From the NCBI RefSeq assembly GCF_027568515.1, contig NZ_JANKZF010000008.1, positions 62,001 through 126,000 of the forward strand: a stretch of 64,000 nt of DNA, in the 5' to 3' direction. Numbering within the stretch: position 1 is the first letter of the stretch; every line of letters starts with the position of its first letter. The notes below the pieces were generated by a model, which saw only the letters and a list, made by a program, of their open reading frames with translations, was not told the origin of the DNA and ran no database searches. The position numbers were made by a program, and so were the translations under genes. This stretch comes from Arthrobacter sp. HY1533. Its GTDB lineage: Bacteria; Actinomycetota; Actinomycetes; Actinomycetales; Micrococcaceae. Positions 46,811 through 58,607 of this stretch are shown here, one piece after another.

Positions 46811-47794
46811 ATGATCGGGTTCATCGCCAAGCGCTTCATCAACTACGCAATCCTGTCGGCCATTGCGACCCTGAGCGCCTATGTGCTGGCCAGCATCATC
46901 CTGAACCCGGCGGCCCGCTATCTGGGCCGAAATCCCCGCCCCAGCGACGACACCATCAACGCCATCCTCGACGGCCTGGGCGTCAACCCCAACACCCCCG
47001 TCATTGAACGGCTGTGGGCCTGGATCGTGCGGCTCGTGACCCAGGGGTCCCTGGGCGACACCATCCACAACACCTCCGTCATCAGCGAGATGACGGCCCG
47101 CGCCGGCACCAGCCTTCGCCTGCTGATCCTGGGCACCATCCTGGCCGCCCTCGTGGGCGTTGCACTGGGCGTGTGGGGCGCCGTGCGCCAGTACAAGTTC
47201 AGCGACCAGGCCATCTCCTTCGCCTCGTTCACCATCCTGGCCACGCCGGCGTTTGTCATAGGCATCCTGCTCATGATCTCGGCCACCATGTTCAACAACC
47301 TCCTGGGCATCCAACTCATCAATTTCACGGGGGAGTACACGGCAGGGCTCGACGGCGGCTGGTGGGTCCTGTTCTGGGACCGGGCCGCGCACCTGCTGCT
47401 GCCCACCATTGCCCTGGCGCTCATGGGGGCCGCGGGCTACTCCCGCTACCAGCGCAGCGCCATGCTTGATGTCCTGTCGGCCGACTATATCCGCACGGCC
47501 CGGTCCAAGGGCCGCACCCGCGGCTCGGCACTGGTCCGCCACGGAGTCCGCGTGGCCCTGATCCCCATGTCCACCTACTTTGCCTACTCCTTCGCCACCA
47601 TCCTGGCCGGGGCCGCCGTCACCGAGCTCGTGTTCAGCTGGCACGGCATGGGCGAAATGCTGGTCCAGGCCATCTCCCAAAGCGACATCAACGCCTTCAC
47701 CGGGGCCATCTTGTTCAACGCAGTCCTGATCCTCATCGCCGGAACGCTGTCCGACGTTGTGTATGCGGCCCTCGACCCGAGAGTGCGGGTGTAG
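46811..47794 (+). CDS. Peptide ABC permease, DppB/OppB type
   Basis: The 327-residue permease starts MIGFIAKRFINYAILSAIATLSAYVLASIIL, as DppB proteins do, and has six expected helices with the EAA-like SADYIRTARSKGRTRGSALVRHGVRVALIP loop near residue 225. ATG 46811 is chosen because upstream in-frame codons fall in noncoding sequence. It is the first gene of a four-gene peptide importer and is followed 2 bp later by dppC. Confidence 0.9.
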   Translation: MIGFIAKRFINYAILSAIATLSAYVLASIILNPAARYLGRNPRPSDDTINAILDGLGVNPNTPVIERLWAWIVRLVTQGSLGDTIHNTSVISEMTARAGTSLRLLILGTILAALVGVALGVWGAVRQYKFSDQAISFASFTILATPAFVIGILLMISATMFNNLLGIQLINFTGEYTAGLDGGWWVLFWDRAAHLLLPTIALALMGAAGYSRYQRSAMLDVLSADYIRTARSKGRTRGSALVRHGVRVALIPMSTYFAYSFATILAGAAVTELVFSWHGMGEMLVQAISQSDINAFTGAILFNAVLILIAGTLSDVVYAALDPRVRV

Positions 47795-47796
47795 CA

Positions 47797-48715
47797 ATGT
47801 CGCTCATTGACGAAACAACCGCCGTCGACCCGGCCGCCCCCACCACAGAGGTGGTGCACTCCGGCAAGCCCGTCTCCCGCTTCAGCCTGGTCATGTCCCG
47901 GCTGCGCCGCACACCGCGGTTCTGGGTGGGTGCAGTCGGACTGGGACTGGTGGTCCTGTGGGCCATCTTCGGCCTGGTGCCCAACGCCTGGAACTACACC
48001 GACCTGGACATTTACAACATGGGATCCAGCCCCAGCGCCCTCCACTGGTTCGGCACGAGCGACATTGGTGAGGACATTTACGCCCAGACCATTGTGGGCC
48101 TGCGGAAATCGCTCATCATTGGCCTGCTGGTGGGCCCCCTGGCCGCCATCATCGCCGGAATCGTGGGCGCCGTGGCCGGCTACCTGGGCGGCTGGTGGGA
48201 CCGTGCCATTGTGTGGGTCATCGACCTGCTGCTGGTCCTGCCCAGCCTGTTCCTCTTCATCCTGCTGAGCCCCATTTTCAAGCAGCTGTCCTGGGTTGCG
48301 CTGATCTTCCTGCTGGCCGCGTTTGGCTGGATGATCATGGCCCGCGTGATCCGGGCCCAAACCCGCTCCCTGCGCGAACGCGACTTTATCAAGGCAGCCC
48401 GCTTCATGGGCGTGGACACCTGGACCATCATCCGCCGCCACGTGCTTCCCAACGTCTCCTCGCTGCTCATCATCGACGCCACGCTGGGCGTGGGCGGTGC
48501 CATCCTGAGCGAGACAACGCTGAGCTTCTTCGGCTTCGGCATCCAGGCCCCCGACGTTTCACTCGGAACCCTCCTGGCGGCCGGCCAGACCGCAGCCGCC
48601 ACCCGCCCGTGGCTCTTCATCTTCCCCGCAGCAATCCTGGTCATCACCGTCCTGTGCGCCAGCCTCATCGGCGATGCCCTGCGCGACGCCGTCGACCCCA
48701 CCTCCGGAGCAAACC

Positions 48716-48723
<8 letters not shown>
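47797..48723 (+). CDS. Peptide ABC permease, DppC/OppC type
   Basis: The 308-residue permease has an N-terminal cytosolic tail (residues 1-35), a first helix, then [50 protein letters not shown], a DppC hallmark, and the EAA loop [52 protein letters not shown]. Its last 8 bases overlap the start of the double ATPase gene. Confidence 0.91.
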
Positions 48724-50980
<2,257 letters not shown>

Positions 50981-51039
50981 AACGTCCAGGCCGGACGCCA
51001 CTGGCGAACGGCCGTAGGTCCAATCAATGGGAGGAAGAA

Positions 51040-52767
51040 ATGAAAAACATCAACAGAAAAGTGGGCGCCGGAGTATTGGCGCTCACCCTGGCCGTGACAG
51101 GCTGCAGCGCCGGTGGCGGCGGCGGGGACAACAAGCCCTCCGTTGACAGCAGCAAGGGCGCTGCGGACACCGGAAAGCTGCCCACCACGGCCTGGGAGAA
51201 AGCCGACTACGCCTCCGTCAAGGACGGCGGCACCCTGACCCTTGCAGTGGACCAGATGCCGGACAACTGGAACACTCTCCAGGTGGACGGCAACGTCAAG
51301 TCCGGCGGCGAGATCATGGACCCCACCCTTGGCGGCCCGGTCCGCACCACAGTGGACGGCGGCTGGGAGGTCAACCCGGACTACGCCACGGAGGTGAAGC
51401 TGGCCAGCGAGGACCCCCAGGTTGTGGAGGTCAAGCTGAACCCGAAGGCCGTGTGGGAGGACGGCACGCCCATCACGTACAAGGACTACGAGGCCACCTT
51501 CAAGGCCAATGACGGCAGCAACAAGGACTACCAGATTGTGGGCGACAACGTCTTCAAGGACATCGGGTCCGTCACGAAGGAAGACACCGACTACAACTTC
51601 AAGATCACCTTCAAGAACAAGAACGCCGACTGGTCCTCCATTCTGGGTGCCAGCACGGCCGGCACGGCCACGGCCGCCGTCTTGCCTGCGGCAGTTGCCT
51701 CGGATGTGAAGGCTTTCAACGAAGGCTACAAGTCAAAGCCGCTGCCCTCCTCCGGCCCTTTCAAGGTGGGCACTGTTGACACCGCAGGCCAGGTCATCAC
51801 GCTCGTGCCGAACGACAAGTGGTGGGGGCAGAAGCCCAAGCTGGAAAAAATCATCATGAAGGTGGTCTCCCGCGACGCACTGGCCCAGGCCTACGCCAAC
51901 AAGGAACTTGACGCCTTCAGCATCGGCACCAACAAGAACAACTACGACACCGCCAAGAAGCGCGAGGACGGCACCGTCCAGCAGTCGGGCGGCCTGACCT
52001 GGAACCACGTCACGATCAACGGCTCCAAGGGACCCCTGGCCGACGTCAAGGTCCGCCAGGCCGTGGGCCGCGCCATTGACCGCGACACCATCTCGGCCAG
52101 CCGCCTGAGCCCCATTGGTGCCCCGGTCTCCAGCCAGAACAACTACATCTTCATGCCCGGCCAGAAGGGCTACACGGACGATGCCTCCGCGGTGATCGGC
52201 TACGACACCGCCAAGTCCGAGGCACTGCTGAAGGAAGCCGGCTACACCAAGGGCACCGACGGGGTCATGGAAAAGGACGGCGCCAAGCTGGAACTGACCT
52301 ACACCCTCGATGCCAACAACCCAGTGTCAGAGCAGATCTTCAAGCAGATCCAGGCCAACCTGAAAGTTGTGGGCATCACCCTGAAGAATGACACCGTGCC
52401 GGAAGACAAGTTCTTCTCCGACTACGTGCTCAAGTCCAACTTCCAGATGACCGGCTTCGCCTGGTCGGGCACCCCGTACCCGATCGCCTCCACGGAATCG
52501 ATCTTCTACCCCGCTGATGCCGGCCAGAACTTCTCCGGCATCACGGACCCGAAGCTGGGCGACATGTGGGCCGCGGCCAATGCGGAGCTCGATCCCGAGA
52601 AGCGCCTGGCACTTGCCCAGGACATTGACAAGGCGATCTTCGCCTACACCCCCGTCATCCCGTTGACGCCCACCCCGAACACCTACGGCGTCAAGAAGGG
52701 CCTGGTCAACTACGGTGCCGCCCAGTTCCAGTCAATGGACTGGACTGCCGTCGGCTTCAAGGGCTAG
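51040..52767 (+). CDS. Peptide-binding lipoprotein, family 5 SBP
   Basis: The 575-residue binding protein has a lipoprotein signal ending VTGC at Cys22. It then shows the SBP_bac_5 features: VDGNVKSGGEIMDPTLGGPV, FKANDGSNKDYQIVGD, NPKAVWEDGTPITYKDYEATF near 135 and RQAVGRAIDRDTISASRLSPIGAPVSS near 330. It delivers oligopeptides (or another ligand of this family, such as nickel or sugars) to DppBC. The gene is last in its operon, which is unusual, and a clear ribosome site (GGAGGAAGAA) precedes ATG 51040. Confidence 0.92.
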   Translation: MKNINRKVGAGVLALTLAVTGCSAGGGGGDNKPSVDSSKGAADTGKLPTTAWEKADYASVKDGGTLTLAVDQMPDNWNTLQVDGNVKSGGEIMDPTLGGPVRTTVDGGWEVNPDYATEVKLASEDPQVVEVKLNPKAVWEDGTPITYKDYEATFKANDGSNKDYQIVGDNVFKDIGSVTKEDTDYNFKITFKNKNADWSSILGASTAGTATAAVLPAAVASDVKAFNEGYKSKPLPSSGPFKVGTVDTAGQVITLVPNDKWWGQKPKLEKIIMKVVSRDALAQAYANKELDAFSIGTNKNNYDTAKKREDGTVQQSGGLTWNHVTINGSKGPLADVKVRQAVGRAIDRDTISASRLSPIGAPVSSQNNYIFMPGQKGYTDDASAVIGYDTAKSEALLKEAGYTKGTDGVMEKDGAKLELTYTLDANNPVSEQIFKQIQANLKVVGITLKNDTVPEDKFFSDYVLKSNFQMTGFAWSGTPYPIASTESIFYPADAGQNFSGITDPKLGDMWAAANAELDPEKRLALAQDIDKAIFAYTPVIPLTPTPNTYGVKKGLVNYGAAQFQSMDWTAVGFKG

Positions 52768-52777
52768 GCAGCAACCC

Positions 52778-52829
52778 AAGGGCCCGGTCCCGGTGGTTTC
52801 TCTTGCAGAGACCCCGGGGCCGGGCCCTT
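52778..52829 (+). terminator. Terminator of the peptide importer operon
   Basis: AAGGGCCCGG (52778-52787) pairs with CCGGGCCCTT (52820-52829). The long loop forms a second stem of GAGACC/GGTTTC type. It lies 11 bp past the stop. Confidence 0.8.
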
Positions 52830-52850
52830 CGCCGTCCGGTGGTCGAGACC

Positions 52851-53468
52851 CTATGTGAGCAGGCTGGCCACAACCAGCAGCACCGCAATGGCACCGACGA
52901 CGGCGGTGGGCACGTTCCAGCGCGTTTCCACCTTCCCGGGGTGGCCGGGCTGGGAGGAGGGCGCTCCGGCGGAGGAGGTGCCGGCGTCGGGCATGCCTGG
53001 GCTGGGCTGGTTGCGCTCCCAGGCGTCCCACGCCGACTGGACCGCTGTCCTGGTGGCCGGCTCTGAGGCAATGTCCGGGATTCCGGGCGCGGAGGGCAGC
53101 TTGCGGCCGAGCTTTGAGGCCCCGGGCGCGCCCCAGCTGGCGATGCGCCCGGCAGCGGTGTCGAAGCTGACGCTTTGGACCACGCGCACGGCCCTCAGCT
53201 GGCTGAAGGGGATGTCATGGTCGCGCAGCAGGTTGCGGACCGAGAGGCCGTCTGCGTGCACCAGCAGCTGCGGCCGCCACAGCAGCACATACAGGCCCCA
53301 GGCAATGAACAGCATCCAGGGCAGGAACTGCCACATCTCCGCCGCAGTCCCGGCAAGGACCAGGTTCACGCTGAGGAAGGCACAAATGGCCCACGCCACC
53401 ACGGCCAATGCCCGGGTGGGCCGGGAATGGACGGAGACGGGGCGCGGGGTGCTTGATGGTGTTTCCAT
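52851..53468 (-). CDS. Membrane protein with a PH-like domain
   Basis: The 205-residue protein has two N-terminal helices (about residues 20-45 and 47-65), a PH-like strand block (LLVHADGLSVRNLLRDHDIPFSQLRAVRVVQS, about 70-105), a Pro/Ser-rich linker and a C-terminal helix VPTAVVGAIAVLLVVASLLT. Such bacterial PH/DUF304-type proteins are tied to the membrane; their ligands are unknown. ATG 53468. Confidence 0.72.
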   Translation of the reverse strand: METPSSTPRPVSVHSRPTRALAVVAWAICAFLSVNLVLAGTAAEMWQFLPWMLFIAWGLYVLLWRPQLLVHADGLSVRNLLRDHDIPFSQLRAVRVVQSVSFDTAAGRIASWGAPGASKLGRKLPSAPGIPDIASEPATRTAVQSAWDAWERNQPSPGMPDAGTSSAGAPSSQPGHPGKVETRWNVPTAVVGAIAVLLVVASLLT

Positions 53469-53543
53469 GGTTCCCCAAGAATGCCAGAATCAGTCGCCGA
53501 AAACAGCAAGCCACCTGCAAGCACCGGCCACGCCGAGCAGTTG

Positions 53544-54782
53544 TCAGCCGAGCAGTGACACTGGTTCGGCAAAGCTGGCCGGGTCCGCCAGCACGGCGGC
53601 GAAGGCCTGCTGGGCGGCACCAACCAGCAGGAGGTCCAGGCCCATGGAAGCCCGGGCAAAGCGGACGTCCTCGCGCGGGCCGTGCATGGCCTTGGCTGCC
53701 ACGGCCTCTTCCATCCGGGCCGGGTCGGTGGCGTACAGGGTGCCCAGGAAGCCGCCCAGAATGATGAGCTCGGGGTTGAAAATGTTGACCACGCTGCTCA
53801 GGGCCTCGGCCAGGAAATCGACCTGGTGGTGCACAAGTGCCGCCAGCTCCGGATCCGGGCCGCCGTCGCGCTGGAATTGGGCCAGCAGCGTCGAATCAAG
53901 ATTTTCAATGTCCGTGCTGCCCAGCTTCAGGGCAGCCAGCAGGGGCGCCTGGCGGACTTCCGTTTCCAGGCATCCGCGGCGGCCGCAATGGCATTCACCG
54001 CCACTGGAATTGACCAGGGCATGGCCGATTTCCCCGGCGAAGCCGTTGGCGCCGGTCAGTGGCGCGCCGCCCACCGAGATGCCGCCGCCGATCCCGCTGG
54101 CACCGCCGTTGAGGTAGATGTGGTCGCGGACTTCTCGTCCTGCCCCGAAGGTACCCTCGGCGATCAGGCCGGTCGATGCGTCGTTGGCCACCAGGACGGG
54201 AAGTTCCAGGGCCGTATTGAGCATGGTGGACAGCGGAACGTTGCGCCAGCCCAGGTGCGGGGCCAGGATGACTTCGCCGTCGTGGGCGCGGACCAGGCCG
54301 GGAACAGCAACCCCGACTCCCACCGTGCGGAAGGAACTGTCCAGCTCCCCGCGCATGCCGGCCACCACGGCCTTGACAATGTTGACCACCTCGTCAGGGC
54401 TGGGCACGCGGGCGGTGTCGTAGCGGATGCGCTTGAGGACCTTGCCCGACAGGGACACCAGGCCGATGGTCACGGCGTCCACCTCGGGGTTGACGGCAAT
54501 GGCCACCACGTCCTCGCGGGGCACAATGATGGGGCTCGGGCGGCCGGCATGGTGCGTCATGCCCGGTTCCTGCTCCTCGACCAGGCCCAATTCCACGAGC
54601 TCGCCCACCAGGCCGGCCACGGTGGAACGGTTCAGCCCGGTGGCCCGGGTGACCTCTGCTCGCGAGAGCCGGCCCTGCACATGCGCAAGGTTCAAGACGA
54701 CGGCCAGGTTGTTCCGGCGGACGTCATCGAGGTTGTTGCCCCTGCGGATTGTCCTGGTTGCTGGAAGCTCCGGAATTGACAC
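53544..54782 (-). CDS. xylR: ROK-family xylose repressor (XylR-like)
   Basis: The 412-residue ROK repressor has a winged helix (residues about 20-80: NNLAVVLNLAHVQGRLSRAEVTRATGLNRSTVAGLVGELVELGLVEE), then a sugar-kinase-like ATPase core, with the zinc-binding CHCGRRGCLE near 255. GTG 54782 is preferred to GTG 54791 since AGAGG sits 8 bases before it. It is co-directional with the xylose operon and lies at its 3' end after a hairpin. A half-copy of the putative xyl operator is just upstream, suggesting autoregulation. XylR proteins of this family bind xylose and release DNA. Confidence 0.85.
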   Translation of the reverse strand: MSIPELPATRTIRRGNNLDDVRRNNLAVVLNLAHVQGRLSRAEVTRATGLNRSTVAGLVGELVELGLVEEQEPGMTHHAGRPSPIIVPREDVVAIAVNPEVDAVTIGLVSLSGKVLKRIRYDTARVPSPDEVVNIVKAVVAGMRGELDSSFRTVGVGVAVPGLVRAHDGEVILAPHLGWRNVPLSTMLNTALELPVLVANDASTGLIAEGTFGAGREVRDHIYLNGGASGIGGGISVGGAPLTGANGFAGEIGHALVNSSGGECHCGRRGCLETEVRQAPLLAALKLGSTDIENLDSTLLAQFQRDGGPDPELAALVHHQVDFLAEALSSVVNIFNPELIILGGFLGTLYATDPARMEEAVAAKAMHGPREDVRFARASMGLDLLLVGAAQQAFAAVLADPASFAEPVSLLG

Positions 54783-54828
54783 TGTATCCACCTCTTTCGA
54801 CTCGCTCGTTCGGCAATGACTGGCAAGC

Positions 54829-54873
54829 GGCCCGCCCCATATTACCTGAGCAGTCTAAGTGCAAGGGCGGGCC
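54829..54873 (-). terminator. Hairpin between xylose operon and xylR
   Basis: GGCCCGCCC (54829-54837) pairs with GGGCGGGCC (54865-54873), 8 bp beyond the isomerase stop. CATATTACC at 54838-54846 in its loop matches the xyl operator arm at 59855-59870. Confidence 0.6.
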
Positions 54874-54881
54874 GTGAAACG

Positions 54882-55880
54882 CTACTGTGCCTTGAATGCC
54901 GCGTCAAAGGCGGCTTCGGGGGCCGCGAAGGCGTTCTTCTGCACGAATGCCAGGGCCTCCGGGGCGCCCAGCAGCCGGTCCATGCCGGCATCCTCCCACT
55001 CCACCGAGATGGGGCCGTCGTAGCCAATCTGGTTCAAGGCGCGGAAGCTGGCCTCCCAGGGGACGTCGCCGCGACCCGTGGAGACAAAGTCCCAGCCGCG
55101 GTTCAGGTCCGCCCAGGCCAGGTGCGAGCCCAGGACTCCGTTGCGGCCGTTGCCCAGGCGCAGCTTCACGTCCTTGCAGTCCACATGGATGATGCGGTCG
55201 GCAAATTCCAGGATGAAGTCCACGGGGTTCAGCTGCTGCCACATGAAGTGGCTGGGATCCCAGTTCAGGGCGAACGCGTCGCGGTGGCCAATGGCCTCCA
55301 GCGTGCGCCGCGTGGTCCAGTAGTCGTAGGCAATCTCGCTCGGATGCACCTCGTGGGCGTAGCGGACCCCCACCTCGTCAAAGACGTCCAGGATCGGGTT
55401 CCAGCGGTCGGCAAAGTCCTGGTAGCCGGCGTCCACAAGCTCCTGCGACACGGGCGGGAACATGGCCACGTACTTCCAAATGCTGGAGCCCGTGAAACCG
55501 ACAACTGTCTTCACGCCAAGCTTGGCTGCCAGGCGTGCCGTGTTCTTCATTTCCTCGGCGGCGCGCTGGCGGACACCTTCCGGGTCGCCGTCGCCCCAGA
55601 CGATGTCCGGCAGGATGTCGCGGTGCCGCTGGTCGATCGGGTCATCGCACACGGCCTGGCCCTTGAGGTGGTTGGAAATCGCGTAGACCTTGAGGTTGTA
55701 CTTGGCCAGCAACGCCAGCTTCTCCGCGATGTAGGTTTCGTCGTCCCAGCGCCAGGGGTCCAGGTGGTCTCCCCAGCAGGCAATTTCGAGTCCGTCGTAG
55801 CCCCAGCCGGAGGCCAGTTTGGCCACCTCTTCCAGGGGAAGGTCGGCCCACTGGCCGGTAAAGAGGGTAATGGCTCTCAT
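54882..55880 (-). CDS. TIM-barrel sugar isomerase/epimerase (xylose isomerase-like)
   Basis: The 332-residue AP-endonuclease-2/IolE-type barrel begins [41 protein letters not shown]. Metal-ligand candidates are in the [32 protein letters not shown] and VEWEDAG segments. The family isomerises or epimerises sugars or dehydrates inosose. ATG 55880 with AAGGA upstream starts 1 bp after the Gfo/Idh/MocA stop, in one operon with xylA and xylB. It may process a keto sugar produced by the adjacent dehydrogenase. Confidence 0.85.
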   Translation of the reverse strand: MRAITLFTGQWADLPLEEVAKLASGWGYDGLEIACWGDHLDPWRWDDETYIAEKLALLAKYNLKVYAISNHLKGQAVCDDPIDQRHRDILPDIVWGDGDPEGVRQRAAEEMKNTARLAAKLGVKTVVGFTGSSIWKYVAMFPPVSQELVDAGYQDFADRWNPILDVFDEVGVRYAHEVHPSEIAYDYWTTRRTLEAIGHRDAFALNWDPSHFMWQQLNPVDFILEFADRIIHVDCKDVKLRLGNGRNGVLGSHLAWADLNRGWDFVSTGRGDVPWEASFRALNQIGYDGPISVEWEDAGMDRLLGAPEALAFVQKNAFAAPEAAFDAAFKAQ

Positions 55881-55881
55881 G

Positions 55882-57102
55882 TCAGATTCCTTCACTGTTG
55901 GTGCGGCTCGGTGTGTTGTTTTCGATGGCTGTCCAGGCGCTGCCGTTGCCGGCACTGCCCTCCACTGCGGCCAGGACCTGCTGCACTGCCAGGCCGTCGG
56001 CGAACGACGGCGTGGGCTGGGTTCCGGCGGCAACCGCCTCCACGAAGTCGCGGGCCTGGTGGGAGAAGCCGTGTTCATAGCCGAGCATGTGCCCGGCCGG
56101 CCACCAGGCGCTGATGTAGGGGTGTTCGGGTTCGGTGACCAGGATGGTGGTGAAGCCCTGTTCCGCGGCGGGCGCGGTGGCGTCGAAGAACTGCAGTTCG
56201 TTCATGCGCTCAAGGTCAAAGCTGATGGCGCCCCTGGACCCGGAAATCTCGATCCGCAGCGCATTCTTGCGACCCGTGCTGAAGCGCGTCGCCTCGAAAG
56301 AGCCCAGGAAACCGGCGCCAGGTTCGCCAAAGCGGCCCGTGAACAGGGCCAGGTCGTCAACGGTCACGGCGCCGCGCCCCTCGGCGGCGGTGCCGGAGAG
56401 CCCTGTCGACTCGGCCGCGAGCGGGCGTTCGGCAACGATGGTTTCCATGGTCCCGCTGACCGAGGTGAGGGCGGTGCCGGTGATGAACTGGGCCAGGTCC
56501 ACGGCGTGGGCGCCAATGTCGCCTAGTGCGCCTGATCCGGCCCGGTCCTTTTGGAGGCGCCAGGAAAGGGGGCTGTTCTCATCAGCAAGCCAATCCTGCA
56601 GGTAGGCTGCGCGAACCTGGCGGACCTGGCCCACACGGCCCGCAGCCACCATGTCCCGCGCCAGTGTGGCTGCGGGAACCCGGCGGTAGGTGAATCCGAC
56701 CATGGCGAAGACGCCCCGGGCTGCAGCGCGCTCGGCGGCGGCTGCCATTTCCTGCGCCTCGGCAACCGTGTTCGCAAGGGGCTTTTCGCACAGGACGTGC
56801 TTGCCGGCGTCGAGCGCCGCAATGGCAATTTCGGCATGGGAATCGCCGGGCGTCACGATGTCCACCACGTCAATGTCGTCCCGCGCAATTGCCTCGCGCC
56901 AGTCCGTGGACGTTTCCGCCCAGCCCCACGTGCGGGCCGCGTCTTCCGTCCGGGCCTGGTCCCGGCCCACCAGCAGCGCCATCTCGGGGTTGGCGCCCAG
57001 CTCGAAGAAGCGCGGCGCAACGCGCCAGCCCTGGGAATGCGCGGCGCCCATGAAGCCGGCCCCGATCATGGCGACCCGCAGCGGGCGTGGTGAGTCAGTC
57101 AT
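55882..57102 (-). CDS. Gfo/Idh/MocA-family sugar dehydrogenase
   Basis: The 406-residue oxidoreductase has an N-terminal Rossmann domain ([17 protein letters not shown], residues about 10-25) with the EKP motif of the family ([16 protein letters not shown] near 105). The C-terminal substrate domain includes [19 protein letters not shown] near 190, which contains the conserved GxxxDxGxHxxD pattern. It oxidises a sugar or sugar alcohol with NAD(P). ATG 57102 overlaps xylB by 8 bp. Context suggests xylose or a pentose derivative. Confidence 0.88.
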   Translation of the reverse strand: MTDSPRPLRVAMIGAGFMGAAHSQGWRVAPRFFELGANPEMALLVGRDQARTEDAARTWGWAETSTDWREAIARDDIDVVDIVTPGDSHAEIAIAALDAGKHVLCEKPLANTVAEAQEMAAAAERAAARGVFAMVGFTYRRVPAATLARDMVAAGRVGQVRQVRAAYLQDWLADENSPLSWRLQKDRAGSGALGDIGAHAVDLAQFITGTALTSVSGTMETIVAERPLAAESTGLSGTAAEGRGAVTVDDLALFTGRFGEPGAGFLGSFEATRFSTGRKNALRIEISGSRGAISFDLERMNELQFFDATAPAAEQGFTTILVTEPEHPYISAWWPAGHMLGYEHGFSHQARDFVEAVAAGTQPTPSFADGLAVQQVLAAVEGSAGNGSAWTAIENNTPSRTNSEGI

Positions 57103-58603
57103 GGAAAACCTCTCTGTTGGGTGTTGTTGGGTTGCTGGCAGCGGCCGCCGCCAGGTAGTTGGCCAGAATCTGCGGCCGGTGGTCTGCCGCCGGAGGGGCC
57201 GCCGTCTCGAGGTCCCAATCCGGCAGGGTCCCGTGCAGCATCCATGCGGCCTGGACGGCGGCGCCGCGGGCCACATACTCGCCGGGCGCCGGAATGACCA
57301 CGGGCACGCCAAAGACCTGCCCGGCCACCACCTGCACAGCCGGGTTTTGCACGGCTCCGCCAATCAGCAGCAGCCGCCGCGCGTCCATGCCGGTTTCCGT
57401 GATGGCAGCCAGCCCGCCGGCCAGCCCGCACAGCATCCCCTCAATGGAGGCACGGGACATGTTCTCCCGGGTGGTCGAGGCGATGCTCAGGCCATGGAAG
57501 CTGGCCTTCGCCTGGGGCAGGTTGGGGGTCCGCTCGCCCTCGAAATAAGGCACCAGCACGACGCCGGCGCTGCCGGGTTCGGCGGCCAGCGCCAGTTCGG
57601 CGAACTCGTCAAAGGTGACGTTGAGCAGCGTGGACACGGAACTGAGGATCCGCGCCGCGTTCAGTGTCACGGCAATGGGGAGGTATGCGCCGGAGGCGTC
57701 GGCGAAACCGGCCACGGTTCCGGAAGCGTCGCTGGTGGGCTGGCTGGCCACGGCAAAGACGGTTCCACTGGTGCCGACCGACACCACCACATCGCCCTGG
57801 GCCGCGCCGAGACCCAGGGCCCCGGCAGCGTTGTCGCCGGCACCCGCCGCCAGCCGGACGCCGTCGTGCATTCCTTCAAAGAGGTCCGGGTGCACTGTGC
57901 CCACGGAATCACTGGGGCCTGCCACGCGGGGCAGGATGACGGCGTCGCCCGGCGCAGTGGCGCCGCCCGGCGACGCTTCCCTTGCGGGGCGGCCGAACGC
58001 GTGCTCAAACAGTTCCAGATCGTAGGCATCGTGCAGCGGCGACCAGTAGCCGGTGCCGCTCGCATCGGAGCGGTCGGTGGTGAGCTGGTCAAGATCGGGG
58101 CCCAGCGGGCTTTCGCCGGCAGGGCCGTAGCCGCGCAGCCGCCACGTCAACCAGTCGTGGGGGAGTGCCACCGCGGCGACCCGGGCAGCGTTGTCCGGCT
58201 CATTGTCGCGGACCCAGCGGACCTTGGTGATGGTGAATGAGGCCACGGGGACGGATCCGCAGCGGGCGGCCAGCGCGGCCGCGCCAAACTCCGCCACGAG
58301 GGCGTCGGCGGAGACCGCGGAACGGGTGTCGTTCCACAGCAGGGCCGGGCGGACAACGTGCCCGGCGGCATCCAGCAGGACCATCCCGTGCTGCTGCCCC
58401 GCGACGGAGACGGCCGCAACATCGGCCAGCCCGCCGGCGTCGTTCAGTGCAACAAGCAGGGCCTCCCACCACAGGGACGGATGGATCTCAGTCCCGTCCG
58501 GGTGGGTGGCGCGCCCCGTGCGGATGGTGGCTCCGGTGCCGGAATCGAGAATGACAACCTTGCAGCTTTGGGTCGAGGAATCGATCCCGGCAACCAGCGC
58601 CAT
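57095..58603 (-). CDS. xylB: Xylulokinase
   Basis: The 502-residue FGGY kinase phosphorylates D-xylulose. N-terminal GIDSSTQSCKVVILD (ATP/substrate site), LLWNDTRS near residue 88, GAGDNAAGALGLGAAQGDVVVSVGTSGTV near 235 (catalytic aspartate) and GGAVQNPAVQVVAGQVFG near 410 are characteristic. ATG 58603 lies 4 bp after the xylA stop. The RBS is weak, consistent with coupling to xylA. Confidence 0.93.
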   Translation of the reverse strand: MALVAGIDSSTQSCKVVILDSGTGATIRTGRATHPDGTEIHPSLWWEALLVALNDAGGLADVAAVSVAGQQHGMVLLDAAGHVVRPALLWNDTRSAVSADALVAEFGAAALAARCGSVPVASFTITKVRWVRDNEPDNAARVAAVALPHDWLTWRLRGYGPAGESPLGPDLDQLTTDRSDASGTGYWSPLHDAYDLELFEHAFGRPAREASPGGATAPGDAVILPRVAGPSDSVGTVHPDLFEGMHDGVRLAAGAGDNAAGALGLGAAQGDVVVSVGTSGTVFAVASQPTSDASGTVAGFADASGAYLPIAVTLNAARILSSVSTLLNVTFDEFAELALAAEPGSAGVVLVPYFEGERTPNLPQAKASFHGLSIASTTRENMSRASIEGMLCGLAGGLAAITETGMDARRLLLIGGAVQNPAVQVVAGQVFGVPVVIPAPGEYVARGAAVQAAWMLHGTLPDWDLETAAPPAADHRPQILANYLAAAAASNPTTPNREVFHD

Positions 58604-58607
58604 GGGG

